DNA of 64,000 nt, from positions 62,001 through 126,000 of the forward strand of contig NZ_AZWQ01000022.1 of NCBI RefSeq assembly GCF_000514815.1. Reading direction: 5' to 3'. Source of the stretch: Salinispora fenicalii. Lineage in GTDB: Bacteria > Actinomycetota > Actinomycetes > Mycobacteriales > Micromonosporaceae. The stretch's first letter is position 1; the number at the start of each line of letters is the position of its first letter. Below the pieces are notes generated by a model, which was not told where the DNA came from, did not search any database, and was given only the letters and a program-made list of their open reading frames with translations. Of this stretch, positions 25,640-36,948 are shown one piece after another. The position numbers and the translations under genes are program-made.

Positions 25640-27343
25640 TCAGCGGCCAAGCTCCCCGGTGGTACGGATCCGGTCCAGTGCCGGGGCGGAGATCGGCGAG
25701 GTCTCGGTCAGGTACGCGACCAGCGCGTCCAGGTCGATCTGGCCGGTGGCCGGGTTGGCGCCATCGGTGAGTACGGAGAAGCCGTCACCCCCGCCAGCCA
25801 GGAAGCTGTTCACCGTGACCCGGTAGGTGCCGTCGGTCTCCACCGGTACGTCGGCGAAGGTCAGGCTGCCGCGGACCACGCGGGTGCCGGCGCAGGGGTC
25901 ACCCGCCGGGGCGGTGCCGCCGGCGGGATCGACGACGTACCGGACCGTGGCCGACGGGTAGAGCACCCGCTCGGTGACGAACTGCTGCTCCAGCAGGCAG
26001 TAGAGCTGCTCACCAGTGAGGTCGAGGGTCACCAGGTTGTTGGTGAACGGCTGCACGGTGAACGCCTCCTCGTAGGTGACCGGGCCGGCGTCGAGGTCGG
26101 CCCGGACACCGCCCGGGTTCATGAACGCGGCGACAGCGTCCTGGTCCCCCTCGGTGGCCCAGAGCTGGGCGTCGGCGATCAGGTTCCCGAGGGGAGACTC
26201 CCCGCGAACGGTGTCGAAGAGCGTCTCCTGCGTCCGGGTGATCGCCTCGGTGGTCTCACCGACCTCCCGACCGGCGACCGGGCCGAGGACGGCCTGGTAG
26301 TGGTCGATCAGCGCGGTCTGGGCCGGGTCCTCGGCGACGTCCCGGGTGACCACCAGGTTCTCGGCGGAGGCCCGCAGCACGTCCCCGGTCCGCCGGTCGA
26401 TCTTCAGGTCGATGTCGGTGATCAGCCGGCCGTACGAGCTGGCGCTGGTCACCAACTTGTTGTTGACCTCGCAGTTGTACGCCTGGTGGGTGTGCCCGCT
26501 GACGACGACGTCGATGGACGGGTCCATCCGGTCGACGATGTCGACCACCGGGCCGGTGAAGTCGACGCAGTCGTTGATGCCACCGGCACCGGCCTGGTTA
26601 CCGCCCTCGTGCAGCAGCACCACGATGGTCTCCACGCCCTTGCGGCGCAGTTCCCGCGCGTACCGGTTAGCGGTCTGCGCCTCGTCGGCGAAGGTCAGGC
26701 CGGCGACGCCATCCGGGCTGACGATGTCCGGGGTGCCCTCGAGGGTCATCCCGATGAAACCGATCTTGACCCCCTGCACCCGGTGGATGGCGTACGGGGG
26801 CAGCAGCGGCTCGCCGGTCTCGGTCACGAAGGAGTTCGCGGCGAGGTACTGGAAGTCAGCGCCCCGGTACGGGGTGCCGTCGGCGCAGCCGTCAACCGGG
26901 TGGCAGCCACCGTGCTGAATCCGCAGCAGTTCGTCGGAGCCCTCATCGAACTCGTGATTGCCGACGCTCGCGTAGTCGAGCCCGGCCTGCGACAGCGCCT
27001 CAATGGTGGGCTCGTCGTGGAAGGCCGCCGACAGCAGTGGGGAGGCACCGATCAGGTCCCCGGCGGCGACCGTGATGGTGTTCTTCTTCTTGCTGGCCTT
27101 ACGCAGCTCGGCGAGGTGGGTCGCCAGGTACTCGACCCCGCCGGCCGGCTGGCCCTCAATCGTGCCGCTGGAGCCACCGGGCGGCTCCAGATTGCCGTGG
27201 AAGTCGTTCAGCGCGAGCAGCGTGACGTCGACCGGCTTCGGTCCGGCGTCCGCCGCTTCGGGGGTGGTCGCGACCGCGCCGAAGGCGGCCACAGCGAGTG
27301 CGGTCAGGCCGATCGCGGCCCGACGCATCCCAGGGATGGACAT
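25640..27343 (-). CDS. Secreted bifunctional metallophosphatase/5'-nucleotidase
   Basis: The 567-residue UshA-like protein carries a signal peptide (hydrophobic segment about 8-25, cleavage near EAADA). It has the metallophosphatase motifs LALNDFHGNLEP, AGDLIGASP, VGNHEFDEG and VVSGHTHQAYN, then the 5'-nucleotidase C-terminal domain with FMNPGGVRADL. It should hydrolyse extracellular nucleotides to release phosphate and nucleosides. Length is standard. No partner genes; the divergent diguanylate cyclase gene starts about 280 bp away. Confidence 0.92.
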   Translation of the reverse strand: MSIPGMRRAAIGLTALAVAAFGAVATTPEAADAGPKPVDVTLLALNDFHGNLEPPGGSSGTIEGQPAGGVEYLATHLAELRKASKKKNTITVAAGDLIGASPLLSAAFHDEPTIEALSQAGLDYASVGNHEFDEGSDELLRIQHGGCHPVDGCADGTPYRGADFQYLAANSFVTETGEPLLPPYAIHRVQGVKIGFIGMTLEGTPDIVSPDGVAGLTFADEAQTANRYARELRRKGVETIVVLLHEGGNQAGAGGINDCVDFTGPVVDIVDRMDPSIDVVVSGHTHQAYNCEVNNKLVTSASSYGRLITDIDLKIDRRTGDVLRASAENLVVTRDVAEDPAQTALIDHYQAVLGPVAGREVGETTEAITRTQETLFDTVRGESPLGNLIADAQLWATEGDQDAVAAFMNPGGVRADLDAGPVTYEEAFTVQPFTNNLVTLDLTGEQLYCLLEQQFVTERVLYPSATVRYVVDPAGGTAPAGDPCAGTRVVRGSLTFADVPVETDGTYRVTVNSFLAGGGDGFSVLTDGANPATGQIDLDALVAYLTETSPISAPALDRIRTTGELGR

Positions 27344-27622
27344 GGAACTCCTCGTGGGAACCGGCGCGGAACATCCGGGCTAGGCACGCCCACCGTTTCG
27401 CGCCATCGGCAGGATTCGGACACCGGCGACGGGTACCGCCACCAGCACCGGGGACAGCCTCTCATCGCTCTCGCCACCAGTCGACCGGGCAGCGCACTAC
27501 AGCTGCGGAAACAGTGTCTTACCCGCTGGTACGGCGGACCGAGCAGACCGGGGTGCCGCGACCGCCTGGCTACCCTGGATCACGGCACCGGCAGCAGCCG
27601 GTCACCTCCGAACTGGGACGAC

Positions 27623-29050
27623 ATGCGAGTGGATCACGAGCGAATCATCCGGGACAGCGCGGCCCGCCTGCCGATGGCGGCGACCGTCGCCGAGGCGTGC
27701 CAGTGGACCGTCGCCGCCCTGGCCCGGTCCACCCCGGCCACCATCTCGGTGCTGCTGGAGGTCCACGACCGGCTCCGCTGCATCGCGGCCACCGGGTCGT
27801 GGCAGGTCTTCTCGACCGTCCCGCCGGCTACCGGCGTCGTCGGTCGGGTGCACACCACCGGCCGCCCCGCGGTCATCACCGACCTCGGCGCGGACCCGGA
27901 TCGCCTCCCGGTCCGCCCCGACGCCACCGGTGAGGTCTGCGTACCGGTGCCGGGCCCGGCGGGGCGGCCGGTCGGCGTCCTCGACCTGGTCTGGAGCCAA
28001 CCGGCGGACCTGGCGGCGTGGCGGAACACCGCCGAACGGCTGGCGGAACGGCTCGGGGCACGGATCAACGCTCTCGGCGGTCCGCCGGCCGAGACCCGGA
28101 GCGAGAAGCTGTTGCGGCACGCCGCCGCGCTGGCCGCCGCCGGCACCGAGCGGGAGCTGCGACACGCGGCCAGCACGGCCGCGCGGGACGTGTCGACGCT
28201 CTCCACCGCTGTTCTGGTGTTCGCCGGGCAGCGGGGGCCCCGGCTGTGCGCGCCGTCCACCGCGCCCGAGGAGTTGGAGGCCCGGGTCCGGGCCGCGCTC
28301 TCCGCGGCCGGGCCGGAGGCGCTGGCCCGGATGGTCGACCTGGCCCACCGCTACGGCGCCGGCTACACCCTCGGTGAGACCGAACCGTCGGCGACCGACG
28401 ACCACGCTCCGCTGAGCCGGGCCGGGGTGCGCACGCTGGTGGCAGTGCCGCTCGGCGCAGCCGACGAGGCCGGATTGCTGCTGGTCGCCGACGCGCGGCG
28501 GCTCCGTCCCGACCCGACCACCGTCAACCTGCTGGAATTGCTCGCCAGCCAGACCGGGAGCGCCCTGGACCGGCTCCGGACCGTGGCTCGGCTCCGCGAA
28601 CGGGCCAGCTCCGACCCGCTGACCGGGTTGCGGCACGTCGGGCCCTTCGGGGAGCGGATTGCGGCGGCCACCCCCGGGCGTACCGCCCTGCTCGCGATCG
28701 ACGTGGACGGCTTCAAGACCGTCAACGACACGTACGGCCACCGGGCCGGTGACCGGCTGCTGGTGGGGTTGGCCCGGGCGCTGGAGGGCGCGTTGCGCCA
28801 GGGCGACGAGCTGTACCGGACCGGTGGCGACGAATTCGCGGCGGTCATCGAGGTGAACCGCCCCGAGGAGGCGGTCCGGGTCGCCGAACGCCTCACCGCG
28901 GCGGCACGCCAAATCGGCCGCACCATCAGCGTGGGCGTCGCCCTCCCGCACCAGGACGAGCCCGCCGGCCACGCCCTCCACCGCGCCGACCAGGCGCTCT
29001 ACCGGGTGAAACGGGAGGGCCGCGACGGCGTACGCCTGGCCGCCGCCTGA
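27623..29050 (+). CDS. GAF-GAF-GGDEF diguanylate cyclase
   Basis: The 475-residue cytoplasmic protein has two GAF-like sensory regions (about residues 20-150 and 165-310) and a GGDEF domain with the intact signature RTGGDEFAAV, preceded by the inhibitory-site motif RQGD five residues upstream. It also has the conserved AIDVDGFKTVNDTYGH. It should make cyclic di-GMP from two GTP and be product-inhibited. ATG 27623 starts just before the first GAF domain; longer readings are shadow sequence of the nucleotidase gene. It has no EAL domain and no membrane segment. Confidence 0.9.
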   Translation: MRVDHERIIRDSAARLPMAATVAEACQWTVAALARSTPATISVLLEVHDRLRCIAATGSWQVFSTVPPATGVVGRVHTTGRPAVITDLGADPDRLPVRPDATGEVCVPVPGPAGRPVGVLDLVWSQPADLAAWRNTAERLAERLGARINALGGPPAETRSEKLLRHAAALAAAGTERELRHAASTAARDVSTLSTAVLVFAGQRGPRLCAPSTAPEELEARVRAALSAAGPEALARMVDLAHRYGAGYTLGETEPSATDDHAPLSRAGVRTLVAVPLGAADEAGLLLVADARRLRPDPTTVNLLELLASQTGSALDRLRTVARLRERASSDPLTGLRHVGPFGERIAAATPGRTALLAIDVDGFKTVNDTYGHRAGDRLLVGLARALEGALRQGDELYRTGGDEFAAVIEVNRPEEAVRVAERLTAAARQIGRTISVGVALPHQDEPAGHALHRADQALYRVKREGRDGVRLAAA

Positions 29051-29054
29051 ACCG

Positions 29055-30116
29055 TCAGCGCTGCGTCACTTCGCTGGCCAGGAGTTCAGCGATTTGCGCC
29101 GCGTTCAGGGCGGCACCCTTGCGGAGGTTGTCCCCGGTCACGAAGAAGTCGAGCGCACGAGGGTCGTCCAGGGCACGGCGGAGGCGGCCGACCCAGGACG
29201 GGTCGGTGCCGACGGCGTCGATCGGCATCGGAAACTCGCCGGCCGCCGGTTCGTCAACCAGGATCACGCCGGGCGCGTTGCGCAGCACCTCACTGGCCCC
29301 CTCGGCATCCACCTCGGTGCCGAAGACGGCGTGCACCGCCACCGAGTGCCCGGTGACCACGGGTACCCGGACGCAGGTGGCGGTGACCTTCAGATCGGGC
29401 AGGTCGAGGATCTTGCGCGAGTCATTACGCAGGGTCACCTCTTCGGAGGACCAGCCGCCCTCGCCGGGTACCCCGGCCCAGGGCACCACGTTCAGCGCGA
29501 GAGGTGCGGGGAAGGGGCCGAGGTCGTCACCGACCGCCTGCCGGACATCTCCGGGACGGGAGCCGAGCCCACGGTCTCCGACGACTTTGACGAGCTGGCG
29601 GTGCAGGGTATCCACTCCGGCCTGCCCGACATCGGAGACCGCCTGGTAGGACGAGAGCACCAGCTCCCGCAGGCCGTACTCACGGTGCAGGGGCGCCACC
29701 GCGACGATCATGGCGAGGGTCGTACAGGTTGCGTTGGCGACAATGCCCCTCGGCCGATTCCGGACCTGCTCCGGGTTGATCTCGGGGACGACCAGCGGAA
29801 CATCGCGTTCGGTACGGAACGCGGCGGTGTTGTCCACCACGATGGCGCCCCGGTCGACCGCGGTCGGCGCCCACTCGGCCGAGACCGCATCCGGAACGTC
29901 GAATATCGCCACGTCGACGCCGTCGAAGACCTCCGGGGTGAGCGCCTGGACGGTCAGCTCCTCGCCCCGGCAAAACCCCGGCTGGCCGGCTGACCGGGCG
30001 GAGGCGACGAGTCGGATCTCGCCCCAGACGTTCCGGCGGCCGGTGAGCAGCTCGCACAGGATGGTGCCGACCGCGCCCGTCGCCCCGACCACAGCCAGGG
30101 TGGGCTGCGACGCCAC
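29055..30116 (-). CDS. asd: Aspartate-semialdehyde dehydrogenase
   Basis: The 353-residue enzyme reduces aspartyl phosphate to the semialdehyde, feeding lysine, threonine, methionine and diaminopimelate synthesis. It has the NADP motif VVGATGAVG (9-17) and the catalytic cysteine in VANATCTTLAM (C131). The later active-site His/Arg region lies around RVPVVTGHSVAVHA. It is three bases downstream of lysC, so the two form an operon of the usual actinobacterial order. Confidence 0.95.
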   Translation of the reverse strand: MASQPTLAVVGATGAVGTILCELLTGRRNVWGEIRLVASARSAGQPGFCRGEELTVQALTPEVFDGVDVAIFDVPDAVSAEWAPTAVDRGAIVVDNTAAFRTERDVPLVVPEINPEQVRNRPRGIVANATCTTLAMIVAVAPLHREYGLRELVLSSYQAVSDVGQAGVDTLHRQLVKVVGDRGLGSRPGDVRQAVGDDLGPFPAPLALNVVPWAGVPGEGGWSSEEVTLRNDSRKILDLPDLKVTATCVRVPVVTGHSVAVHAVFGTEVDAEGASEVLRNAPGVILVDEPAAGEFPMPIDAVGTDPSWVGRLRRALDDPRALDFFVTGDNLRKGAALNAAQIAELLASEVTQR

Positions 30117-30119
30117 GGA

Positions 30120-30638
30120 CTACCGTCCCGTCCCCGCGTACACGACCGCCTCGGTGTCACCACCGAGCTCGAAGGCGTCATGGATGGCGCGTACGGCGTT
30201 GTCCAGGTCGGTGTCGCGGCACACCACCGAGACCCGGATCTCTGACGTGGAGATCATCTCGATGTTCACGCCGGCCTGGCCGAGGGCGGCGAAGAAGCCG
30301 GCAGCCACGCCCGGGTGGGAACGCATCCCGGCCCCGATCAGCGAGACCTTGCCGACGTGGTCGTCGTAGAGCAGCCCCTTGAACTTGACGCTGTCCTGGA
30401 TCTTGCTGAGCGCGGCCATGGCGGTGGGGCCGTCGGTCTTGGGCAGGGTGAACGAGATGTCCGTCCGTCCGGTGCCCTCGGTGGAGACGTTCTGCACGAT
30501 CATGTCTATGTTGATCTCCGCGCCGGCGACGGTGTCGAAGATCCGCGCGGCCGCACCCGGCTCGTCGGGCACCCCGACAATCGTGATCTTGGCTTCGCTG
30601 CGGTCGTGGGCGACTCCGGTAATCAACGCCTGTTCCAC
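30120..30638 (-). CDS. Aspartokinase beta subunit from an internal start inside lysC
   Basis: GTG 30638 lies in the lysC frame and is preceded at 8 bases by GGAGG (30647-30651). The product would be 172 residues made of the two ACT domains. Corynebacterium and Bacillus aspartokinases are alpha2beta2 enzymes whose beta chain arises in exactly this way and with about this length. Seen: start and ribosome site. Inferred: use in the cell. Confidence 0.6.
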   Translation of the reverse strand: MEQALITGVAHDRSEAKITIVGVPDEPGAAARIFDTVAGAEINIDMIVQNVSTEGTGRTDISFTLPKTDGPTAMAALSKIQDSVKFKGLLYDDHVGKVSLIGAGMRSHPGVAAGFFAALGQAGVNIEMISTSEIRVSVVCRDTDLDNAVRAIHDAFELGGDTEAVVYAGTGR

Positions 30639-31385
30639 GGGAAGGTCCTCCATCGATCCGGTGACCATCGTGCCGGTGCTGGTCGAGTATGACGAACGGA
30701 CGTGGACCGGCAACCCCGCCCGGCGGGCGTACTCCACGGCGCGCAGAGCCAGAATCTTGGCGCCACAGGCGGCGAGCTCCAACATCTCCTCGTAGGTGAT
30801 CTGTTGGATGTGCCGGGCATCCGGCACGATCCGCGGATCGGCGCTGAAGACGCCGTCAACGTCGCTGTAGATCTCGCAAACATCGGCGTTGAGTGCGGCG
30901 GCGAGAGCCACGGCGGTGGTGTCCGAACCGCCCCGCCCCAGAGTGGTGACGTCTTTGGTGTCCTGCGACACGCCCTGGAAGCCGGCGACGATGACCACCG
31001 CGCCCTCGTCGAGAGCGCCCTGAAGCCGCCCCGGCGTGATGTCAATGATCCGTGCCCGACCGTGCACCGAGGTGGTGATGACTCCGGCCTGCGAGCCGGT
31101 GAACGACCGCGCCTCGTACCCCAGGTTGTGGATCGCCATCGCGAGCAACGCCATCGAGATGCGCTCCCCGGCGGTGAGCAGCATGTCCAGCTCCCGACCG
31201 GGCGGAAGCGGACTGACCTGGTTGGCCAGGTCGGTCAACTCGTCGGTGGTGTCGCCCATGGCGGAGACCACCACCACTACGTCGTCACCGGCCTTGCGAG
31301 TGGCGACGATCCGCTCCGCCACCCGCTTGATCCGCTCGGCGTTATCGACGGAGGACCCGCCGTACTTCTGCACCACAAGTGCCAC
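30120..31385 (-). CDS. lysC: Aspartokinase (alpha subunit)
   Basis: The 421-residue enzyme phosphorylates aspartate. It has the N-terminal KYGGSSV (7-13), the kinase core with [12 protein letters not shown], and two ACT domains in the last 170 residues ([33 protein letters not shown]) that bind lysine and threonine. GTG 31385 follows GGGAGGGAG. An internal start at 30638 could give a separate beta subunit. A 10-bp hairpin sits in its leader. It is coupled to asd. Confidence 0.95.
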   Translation of the reverse strand: MALVVQKYGGSSVDNAERIKRVAERIVATRKAGDDVVVVVSAMGDTTDELTDLANQVSPLPPGRELDMLLTAGERISMALLAMAIHNLGYEARSFTGSQAGVITTSVHGRARIIDITPGRLQGALDEGAVVIVAGFQGVSQDTKDVTTLGRGGSDTTAVALAAALNADVCEIYSDVDGVFSADPRIVPDARHIQQITYEEMLELAACGAKILALRAVEYARRAGLPVHVRSSYSTSTGTMVTGSMEDLPVEQALITGVAHDRSEAKITIVGVPDEPGAAARIFDTVAGAEINIDMIVQNVSTEGTGRTDISFTLPKTDGPTAMAALSKIQDSVKFKGLLYDDHVGKVSLIGAGMRSHPGVAAGFFAALGQAGVNIEMISTSEIRVSVVCRDTDLDNAVRAIHDAFELGGDTEAVVYAGTGR

Positions 31386-31421
31386 GACGGCGCACTCCCT
31401 CCCAGTGACCCTGAGCGTGCC

Positions 31422-31448
31422 GACGCCGCCGACGGAGCCGGCGGCGTC
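31422..31448 (-). promoter_or_regulatory. Hairpin in the lysC leader
   Basis: Perfect arms GACGCCGCCG and CGGCGGCGTC with a 7-nt loop lie about 37 bp before the lysC start. It could be a leader structure or a terminator of upstream reading; no lysine-riboswitch core is visible. Confidence 0.35.
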
Positions 31449-31621
31449 AGGTCAAGACGCCCTCAGCGTATCCGGCGGACCACCCGATCGGGTCGAGTGA
31501 TCCCAGCATCCGGCCTTGAGCGCCGCAACGCTCCGGACAACGGACCGTTACGGGTGCCTTTTCCCACATTCGCCCGCCCCCAATCAAGAAGACAAAAGCC
31601 CCATAGGGGATGGTCCTTCCC

Positions 31622-32224
31622 ATGACCGACCTCACCCCGCTGATCGCCTTCCGGTGGAGCCCCCGGTCCTTCGACCCCGCCGCCGAGCTCGGCCCGACCG
31701 AGGTCGACCTCCTCCTGGAAGCAGCCCGGTGGGCGCCCTCGGCGGCGAACCGGCAACCGTGGCGCTTCGCACTCGGCCACCGCGACGACGACACGTGGAA
31801 ACGGATCATGGTCAACCTCCCGAAGCGGGAGCAACGGTGGGCGGGCCGCGCCTCGCTGCTACTACTCGCCGCGCACCTCGCGCCCGCCGCCGAACCGGCC
31901 GAGGAGACCGCCTACGACCTGGGGCAGGCCGTAGCGCAGCTGACCATGCAGGCGACCGCGCTCGGGCTGCACACCCGCCAGCTACGCGAGCTGGACCGCG
32001 CCGGCCTCACCACCGAGCTCGAACTCCCCGCCGACCTCCGGCCCGCCGTGGTGATCGCGATCGGCCGGCTCGGCAACCCTCTCGACCTTCCCGCCGACCT
32101 GATCGAGGCGGAGACCGGCCTCCGGCGGCGGCATCCCGTCGCTGACCTGCTGCTAAGCAACCCGACTGCGACTCCCATCTCAGAGTCCGGGCGATCCTTC
32201 TCAGATCCGCCCCCCGCCACGTAG
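31622..32224 (+). CDS. Nitroreductase-family flavoprotein
   Basis: The 200-residue FMN-binding protein starts MTDLTPLIAFRWSPRSF and has AARWAPSAANRQPWRF, the conserved nitroreductase FMN and dimer region, plus AQLTMQATALGLHTRQL in the middle. It probably reduces quinones or nitro compounds with NAD(P)H. ATG 31622 has GGGGA about 11 bases upstream; ATG 31610 is an alternative but leaves no space for a ribosome site. It is divergent from lysC-asd and ends just before the leuA leader. Confidence 0.85.
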   Translation: MTDLTPLIAFRWSPRSFDPAAELGPTEVDLLLEAARWAPSAANRQPWRFALGHRDDDTWKRIMVNLPKREQRWAGRASLLLLAAHLAPAAEPAEETAYDLGQAVAQLTMQATALGLHTRQLRELDRAGLTTELELPADLRPAVVIAIGRLGNPLDLPADLIEAETGLRRRHPVADLLLSNPTATPISESGRSFSDPPPAT

Positions 32225-32236
32225 AGTGACGCTGTC

Positions 32237-32281
32237 ATGTGGCAGGCATTGCTTCTCCTTGGTTGCCGCGACGAGGCCTGA
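32237..32281 (+). CDS. leuL: leuA leader peptide with four consecutive leucines
   Basis: A 14-residue reading frame, MWQALLLLGCRDEA, lies 110 bp before leuA. Its leucine codons are TTG CTT CTC CTT, rare choices for such GC-rich DNA, which favours sensitive stalling when leucyl-tRNA is short. The stop lies inside the following hairpin. This is the classic design of an attenuation leader. TAGAGT at 32222 is a possible -10 element. Confidence 0.8.
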   Translation: MWQALLLLGCRDEA

Positions 32282-32301
32282 CGGCCGGCACCTCGTCGCG
32301 G
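32266..32301 (+). terminator. leuA attenuator hairpin
   Basis: Perfect 11-bp arms CCGCGACGAGG (32266-32276) and CCTCGTCGCGG (32291-32301) overlap the 3' end of the leader peptide, so a ribosome stalled at the Leu codons or released at the stop would change its folding. No T-run follows, as is common in actinobacteria. Confidence 0.7.
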
Positions 32302-32363
32302 GGTCGAACCGCGCCGCCCGCTCCGACCCGCTCCTTCGGCGCCTCGCCGACCTCGACTGCTGA

Positions 32364-34145
<1,782 letters not shown>

Positions 34146-34160
34146 GACGCTGGGGCCGGT

Positions 34161-34191
34161 CCGGGTTGGCCTCCACCCGAGGTCAACCCGG
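34161..34191 (+). terminator. Terminator after leuA
   Basis: Arms CCGGGTTGGCCTC and GAGGTCAACCCGG pair over 13 positions (one G-U) around a 5-nt loop. Confidence 0.7.
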
Positions 34192-34237
34192 AGCCCGGCC
34201 GCCCGCCGCCGATCCCGACCGGCCGCCCCTCGAGCCG

Positions 34238-35740
34238 TTAGGAGGCGGTCCCCGTACCCCGCTCTGGCCCGGTGGCGGCCGGTAGGGCCTGGCAGGGCTG
34301 CGACGGTGGCGGCGCCCGGCGCGGACGGCGCACGAAGACCACAGCCAGCGCCGCCCCCATCAACAGCAGCGCGGCGCACCAGGCCAACGCCCCCCGGTAG
34401 GCGGCGGTCAACTCGTCCGGCCGTTCGTAGTCGGTGCCGGAGAGACCGACCAGCAGCGGCAGGGCGGCCACCGCGAGCAGCCCACCGGCGCGCGAGGCGG
34501 CGTTGTTGAAACCGCTCGCCACTCCGGCGAAGCGGTCCGCGACGGCGGCCAGCACCGAGGCCGTCAACGGCGCCACCACCAGGGCCAGCCCGAGCCCGAA
34601 GAGAAACACCCCCGGCAGCACGTCCCGCCAGTAGGACGCCTCCGCCCCGACCTCCCGGAGCAGAAGCAGCCCGATCGCGGACACCACCGGCCCCACGGTC
34701 AACGGCAGTCGGGGCCCGATCCGGGTCGCCAGATCACCGGCGACCGGTGAGCCGACCAGCAGCAGCACGGTCACCGGCAGCAGCGCGACGCCGGTCGCCA
34801 GCGCCGACCAGCCGGCCACGTTCTGGAGATAGACGGCGACGAAGAAGGTGAACCCACCGAGCGCCGCGTAGATCACCACGGTGAAGACGTTCAGCACGGA
34901 GAAGAGTCGGCTGGTGAACAGCCCGGTCGGCAGCATCGCGGTCTCCCCCCGGCGCCGCTCGACCAGTACGAAGGCCACCGAACCGAGCACCCCGGCCGCG
35001 ACGGCGAGCAACACCACCACAGACGTCGCGCCCCGAGCCGGTGCGTCGATCAGCGCAAACGTGATCCCGGCCAGGGCGACCGCCCCCAGCACCGTGCCGA
35101 GCACGTCGAACCGCCGCCGGCCCAACCCCTCGGTCCTGGTACGCGAGACGCTCTCGTCCCGACTCTCCGGCACCCAGCGCAGGGCGGCCAGCAGCACCAA
35201 CACGGCCAGCGGCACGTTCAGAAAGAAGATCCACCGCCAGGAGAACTGGTCGATCAGCCAGCCGCCGACGAAGGGGCCGATCGCGGTGGAGACGCCGGAG
35301 AAACCGGCCCAGGCACCGATCGCCCGCCCCCGGTCGTCCGGGTGGAAGCTGGCCTGCAGGACCGACAGGGAACCGGGGGTGAGCAGGGCCGCTCCGGCGC
35401 CCTGCAGCAGCCGGGCCACGATGAGCTGCCCGGTGTCCTGGGCCAGTCCGCACAGCACCGACGCCACGGTGAACCACACCACCCCGAGCAGGAATACCCG
35501 CCGCCGGCCGAAGCGGTCCCCGAGCGCCCCACCGAGCAGTACGAACGCGGCGAGCATCAACAGGTAGCCATTGACCGTCCACTGCAGATCCGACACAGTG
35601 GCGTCGAGATCTTCACCGAGACGGGGAAGAGCAACGTTGACCACGGTGCCGTCGAGGAAGACCATGCCGGAGGCGAGCACCGCCGCGAGGAGCGTGCCGG
35701 CCCCCGCAGGGGTACCCAGCCGCAGGGAGGGTGACGTCAT
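34238..35740 (-). CDS. DHA2-family MFS drug exporter (EmrB/QacA type)
   Basis: The 500-residue protein has about fourteen hydrophobic helices. It shows the DHA2 features LDGTVVNVALPRLGEDL in helix 1, GGALGDRFGRRRVFL (loop 2-3 motif A) and GAGAALLTPGSLSVLQ (motif C-like). These proton antiporters export drugs or lipophilic metabolites. ATG 35740 is chosen because upstream sequence lacks membrane character. It is divergent from the HNH lipoprotein gene with about 100 bp between them. Substrate unknown. Confidence 0.88.
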   Translation of the reverse strand: MTSPSLRLGTPAGAGTLLAAVLASGMVFLDGTVVNVALPRLGEDLDATVSDLQWTVNGYLLMLAAFVLLGGALGDRFGRRRVFLLGVVWFTVASVLCGLAQDTGQLIVARLLQGAGAALLTPGSLSVLQASFHPDDRGRAIGAWAGFSGVSTAIGPFVGGWLIDQFSWRWIFFLNVPLAVLVLLAALRWVPESRDESVSRTRTEGLGRRRFDVLGTVLGAVALAGITFALIDAPARGATSVVVLLAVAAGVLGSVAFVLVERRRGETAMLPTGLFTSRLFSVLNVFTVVIYAALGGFTFFVAVYLQNVAGWSALATGVALLPVTVLLLVGSPVAGDLATRIGPRLPLTVGPVVSAIGLLLLREVGAEASYWRDVLPGVFLFGLGLALVVAPLTASVLAAVADRFAGVASGFNNAASRAGGLLAVAALPLLVGLSGTDYERPDELTAAYRGALAWCAALLLMGAALAVVFVRRPRRAPPPSQPCQALPAATGPERGTGTAS

Positions 35741-35842
35741 GGCCCCAAGGTTGCCCCGACTCGATCTCGAAGCGGCTACGAAACGCCGAAACCGCCCGCC
35801 GAGGTACTGGGCGGGGCCGCCGGAAACCGCCAAGCTAAAGAG

Positions 35843-36493
35843 GTGTCGTCTCTGCGTACCAGATCCGGACCGCTGCTCACGACAGCGCTGGCGCTCGGCC
35901 TGGCCGGCTGTGTCCCGGCCACCACGCCGGAGCCGACGCCCACCAGCGACGGTGGGAGCGCGATGGAGATGCTGGCCGAGCTGACGGTGGCCAGCGCCGG
36001 CTCGATGAAGGGCTACAGCCGCGACCGCTTCCCCCACTGGCGGGGCACCGGCAAGAACTGCGATGTCCGGGACACCGTGCTCGCGCGCGACGGAGAGGAC
36101 ATCAAGCTCTCCGGCTGCAACGTGGTCGGGGGACGCTGGGAGAGCGTTTACGACGGCCAGATCCTCACCGACCCGTCCGAGGTCGACGTTGATCACATGG
36201 TACCGCTGGCGAACGCCTGGCGATCCGGGGCCGACCGGTGGACCGACGCGAAGCGGGGCGACTTCGCCAACGACATCCGGCTACCGCACCTCTTCGCGGT
36301 TTCCCGGACCGCCAACCGGTCGAAGGGTGATCAGGATCCATCCCAGTGGCGACCGGCGAACCGGTCCTACTGGTGCCGCTACGCCGAAAGCTGGGTCACG
36401 GTGAAGCATCATTGGCAGTTGTCGGTGAACACCGACGAGAAGACCGCGCTGACCGACATGTTGACGGGCTGCACCGGAGCGAGCCAGCCATGA
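35843..36493 (+). CDS. Secreted HNH-nuclease-like lipoprotein (DUF1524/GmrSD C-terminal type)
   Basis: The 216-residue protein has a lipoprotein signal (LALGLAGC, lipid cysteine at residue 23) and an HNH-like core: VDVDHMVPLANAW, then LFAVSRTANRSKGDQDPSQW and YWCRYAESWV. The DH, N and K positions are those of the nuclease family that includes the C-terminal half of GmrSD. Placement outside the membrane suggests nutrient or extracellular-DNA cleavage rather than restriction. GTG 35843 is the start. The next gene overlaps its stop (ATGA). Confidence 0.83.
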   Translation: MSSLRTRSGPLLTTALALGLAGCVPATTPEPTPTSDGGSAMEMLAELTVASAGSMKGYSRDRFPHWRGTGKNCDVRDTVLARDGEDIKLSGCNVVGGRWESVYDGQILTDPSEVDVDHMVPLANAWRSGADRWTDAKRGDFANDIRLPHLFAVSRTANRSKGDQDPSQWRPANRSYWCRYAESWVTVKHHWQLSVNTDEKTALTDMLTGCTGASQP

Positions 36494-36948
36494 CCAGCAC
36501 CGGGACGAACCCGACACCGAGCCGGCCCCCGGGAGCCGACAACGACGCGGCGGCCGCCGGCAGTCCCGACGCGGGCAGCGCCGGGATGACGGCCGACGGC
36601 GCTGCCAGTGCCGCGGTACCCGGCGCCGGGATGAGCGCGGAGACCACCGGCGCACCGGCGGGCGGCACTCCTGGCTCCGGGATGCGAGCCGACGGCGGCT
36701 CCCGGGTCCGCACCGCGGACATCATCCCCGGGCCGGGCGGGGTGATGACCGACGAGGTCGGCGTGATCACCGGCGAGCTGACGCTCCGCACCGAGTACCT
36801 CGACGGCCAGGTCATCCTGCGGGTGCAGTACCGCGAGGCCGACGAATGGTACGTCGTGACCGGCGGGCGGGCGACGCTGCCCGACCCGGCCGGCCTCGAT
36901 GCGATACACGCGATCGCCGTTGCCCTGCTCGACCGCCCCGACGGCTAG
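36490..36948 (+). CDS. Hypothetical protein with Ala/Gly/Pro-rich N-terminal half
   Basis: The 152-residue product has about 75 low-complexity residues (repeats resembling PGAGMSAE and PGSGMRAD) and a compact C-terminal part with [20 protein letters not shown] and DEWYVVTGG, which looks beta-stranded. I do not recognise the family. It has no signal peptide. ATG 36490 overlaps the HNH gene stop, so the two are translationally coupled. Its stop overlaps the convergent ABC ATPase gene by four bases. Confidence 0.7.
   Translation: MTSTGTNPTPSRPPGADNDAAAAGSPDAGSAGMTADGAASAAVPGAGMSAETTGAPAGGTPGSGMRADGGSRVRTADIIPGPGGVMTDEVGVITGELTLRTEYLDGQVILRVQYREADEWYVVTGGRATLPDPAGLDAIHAIAVALLDRPDG

Noticed and set aside
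26300..27622. Long open extension before the diguanylate cyclase
   Set aside because: It lies antisense to the 5'-nucleotidase gene and has no recognisable domain; the GAF region starts at ATG 27623.
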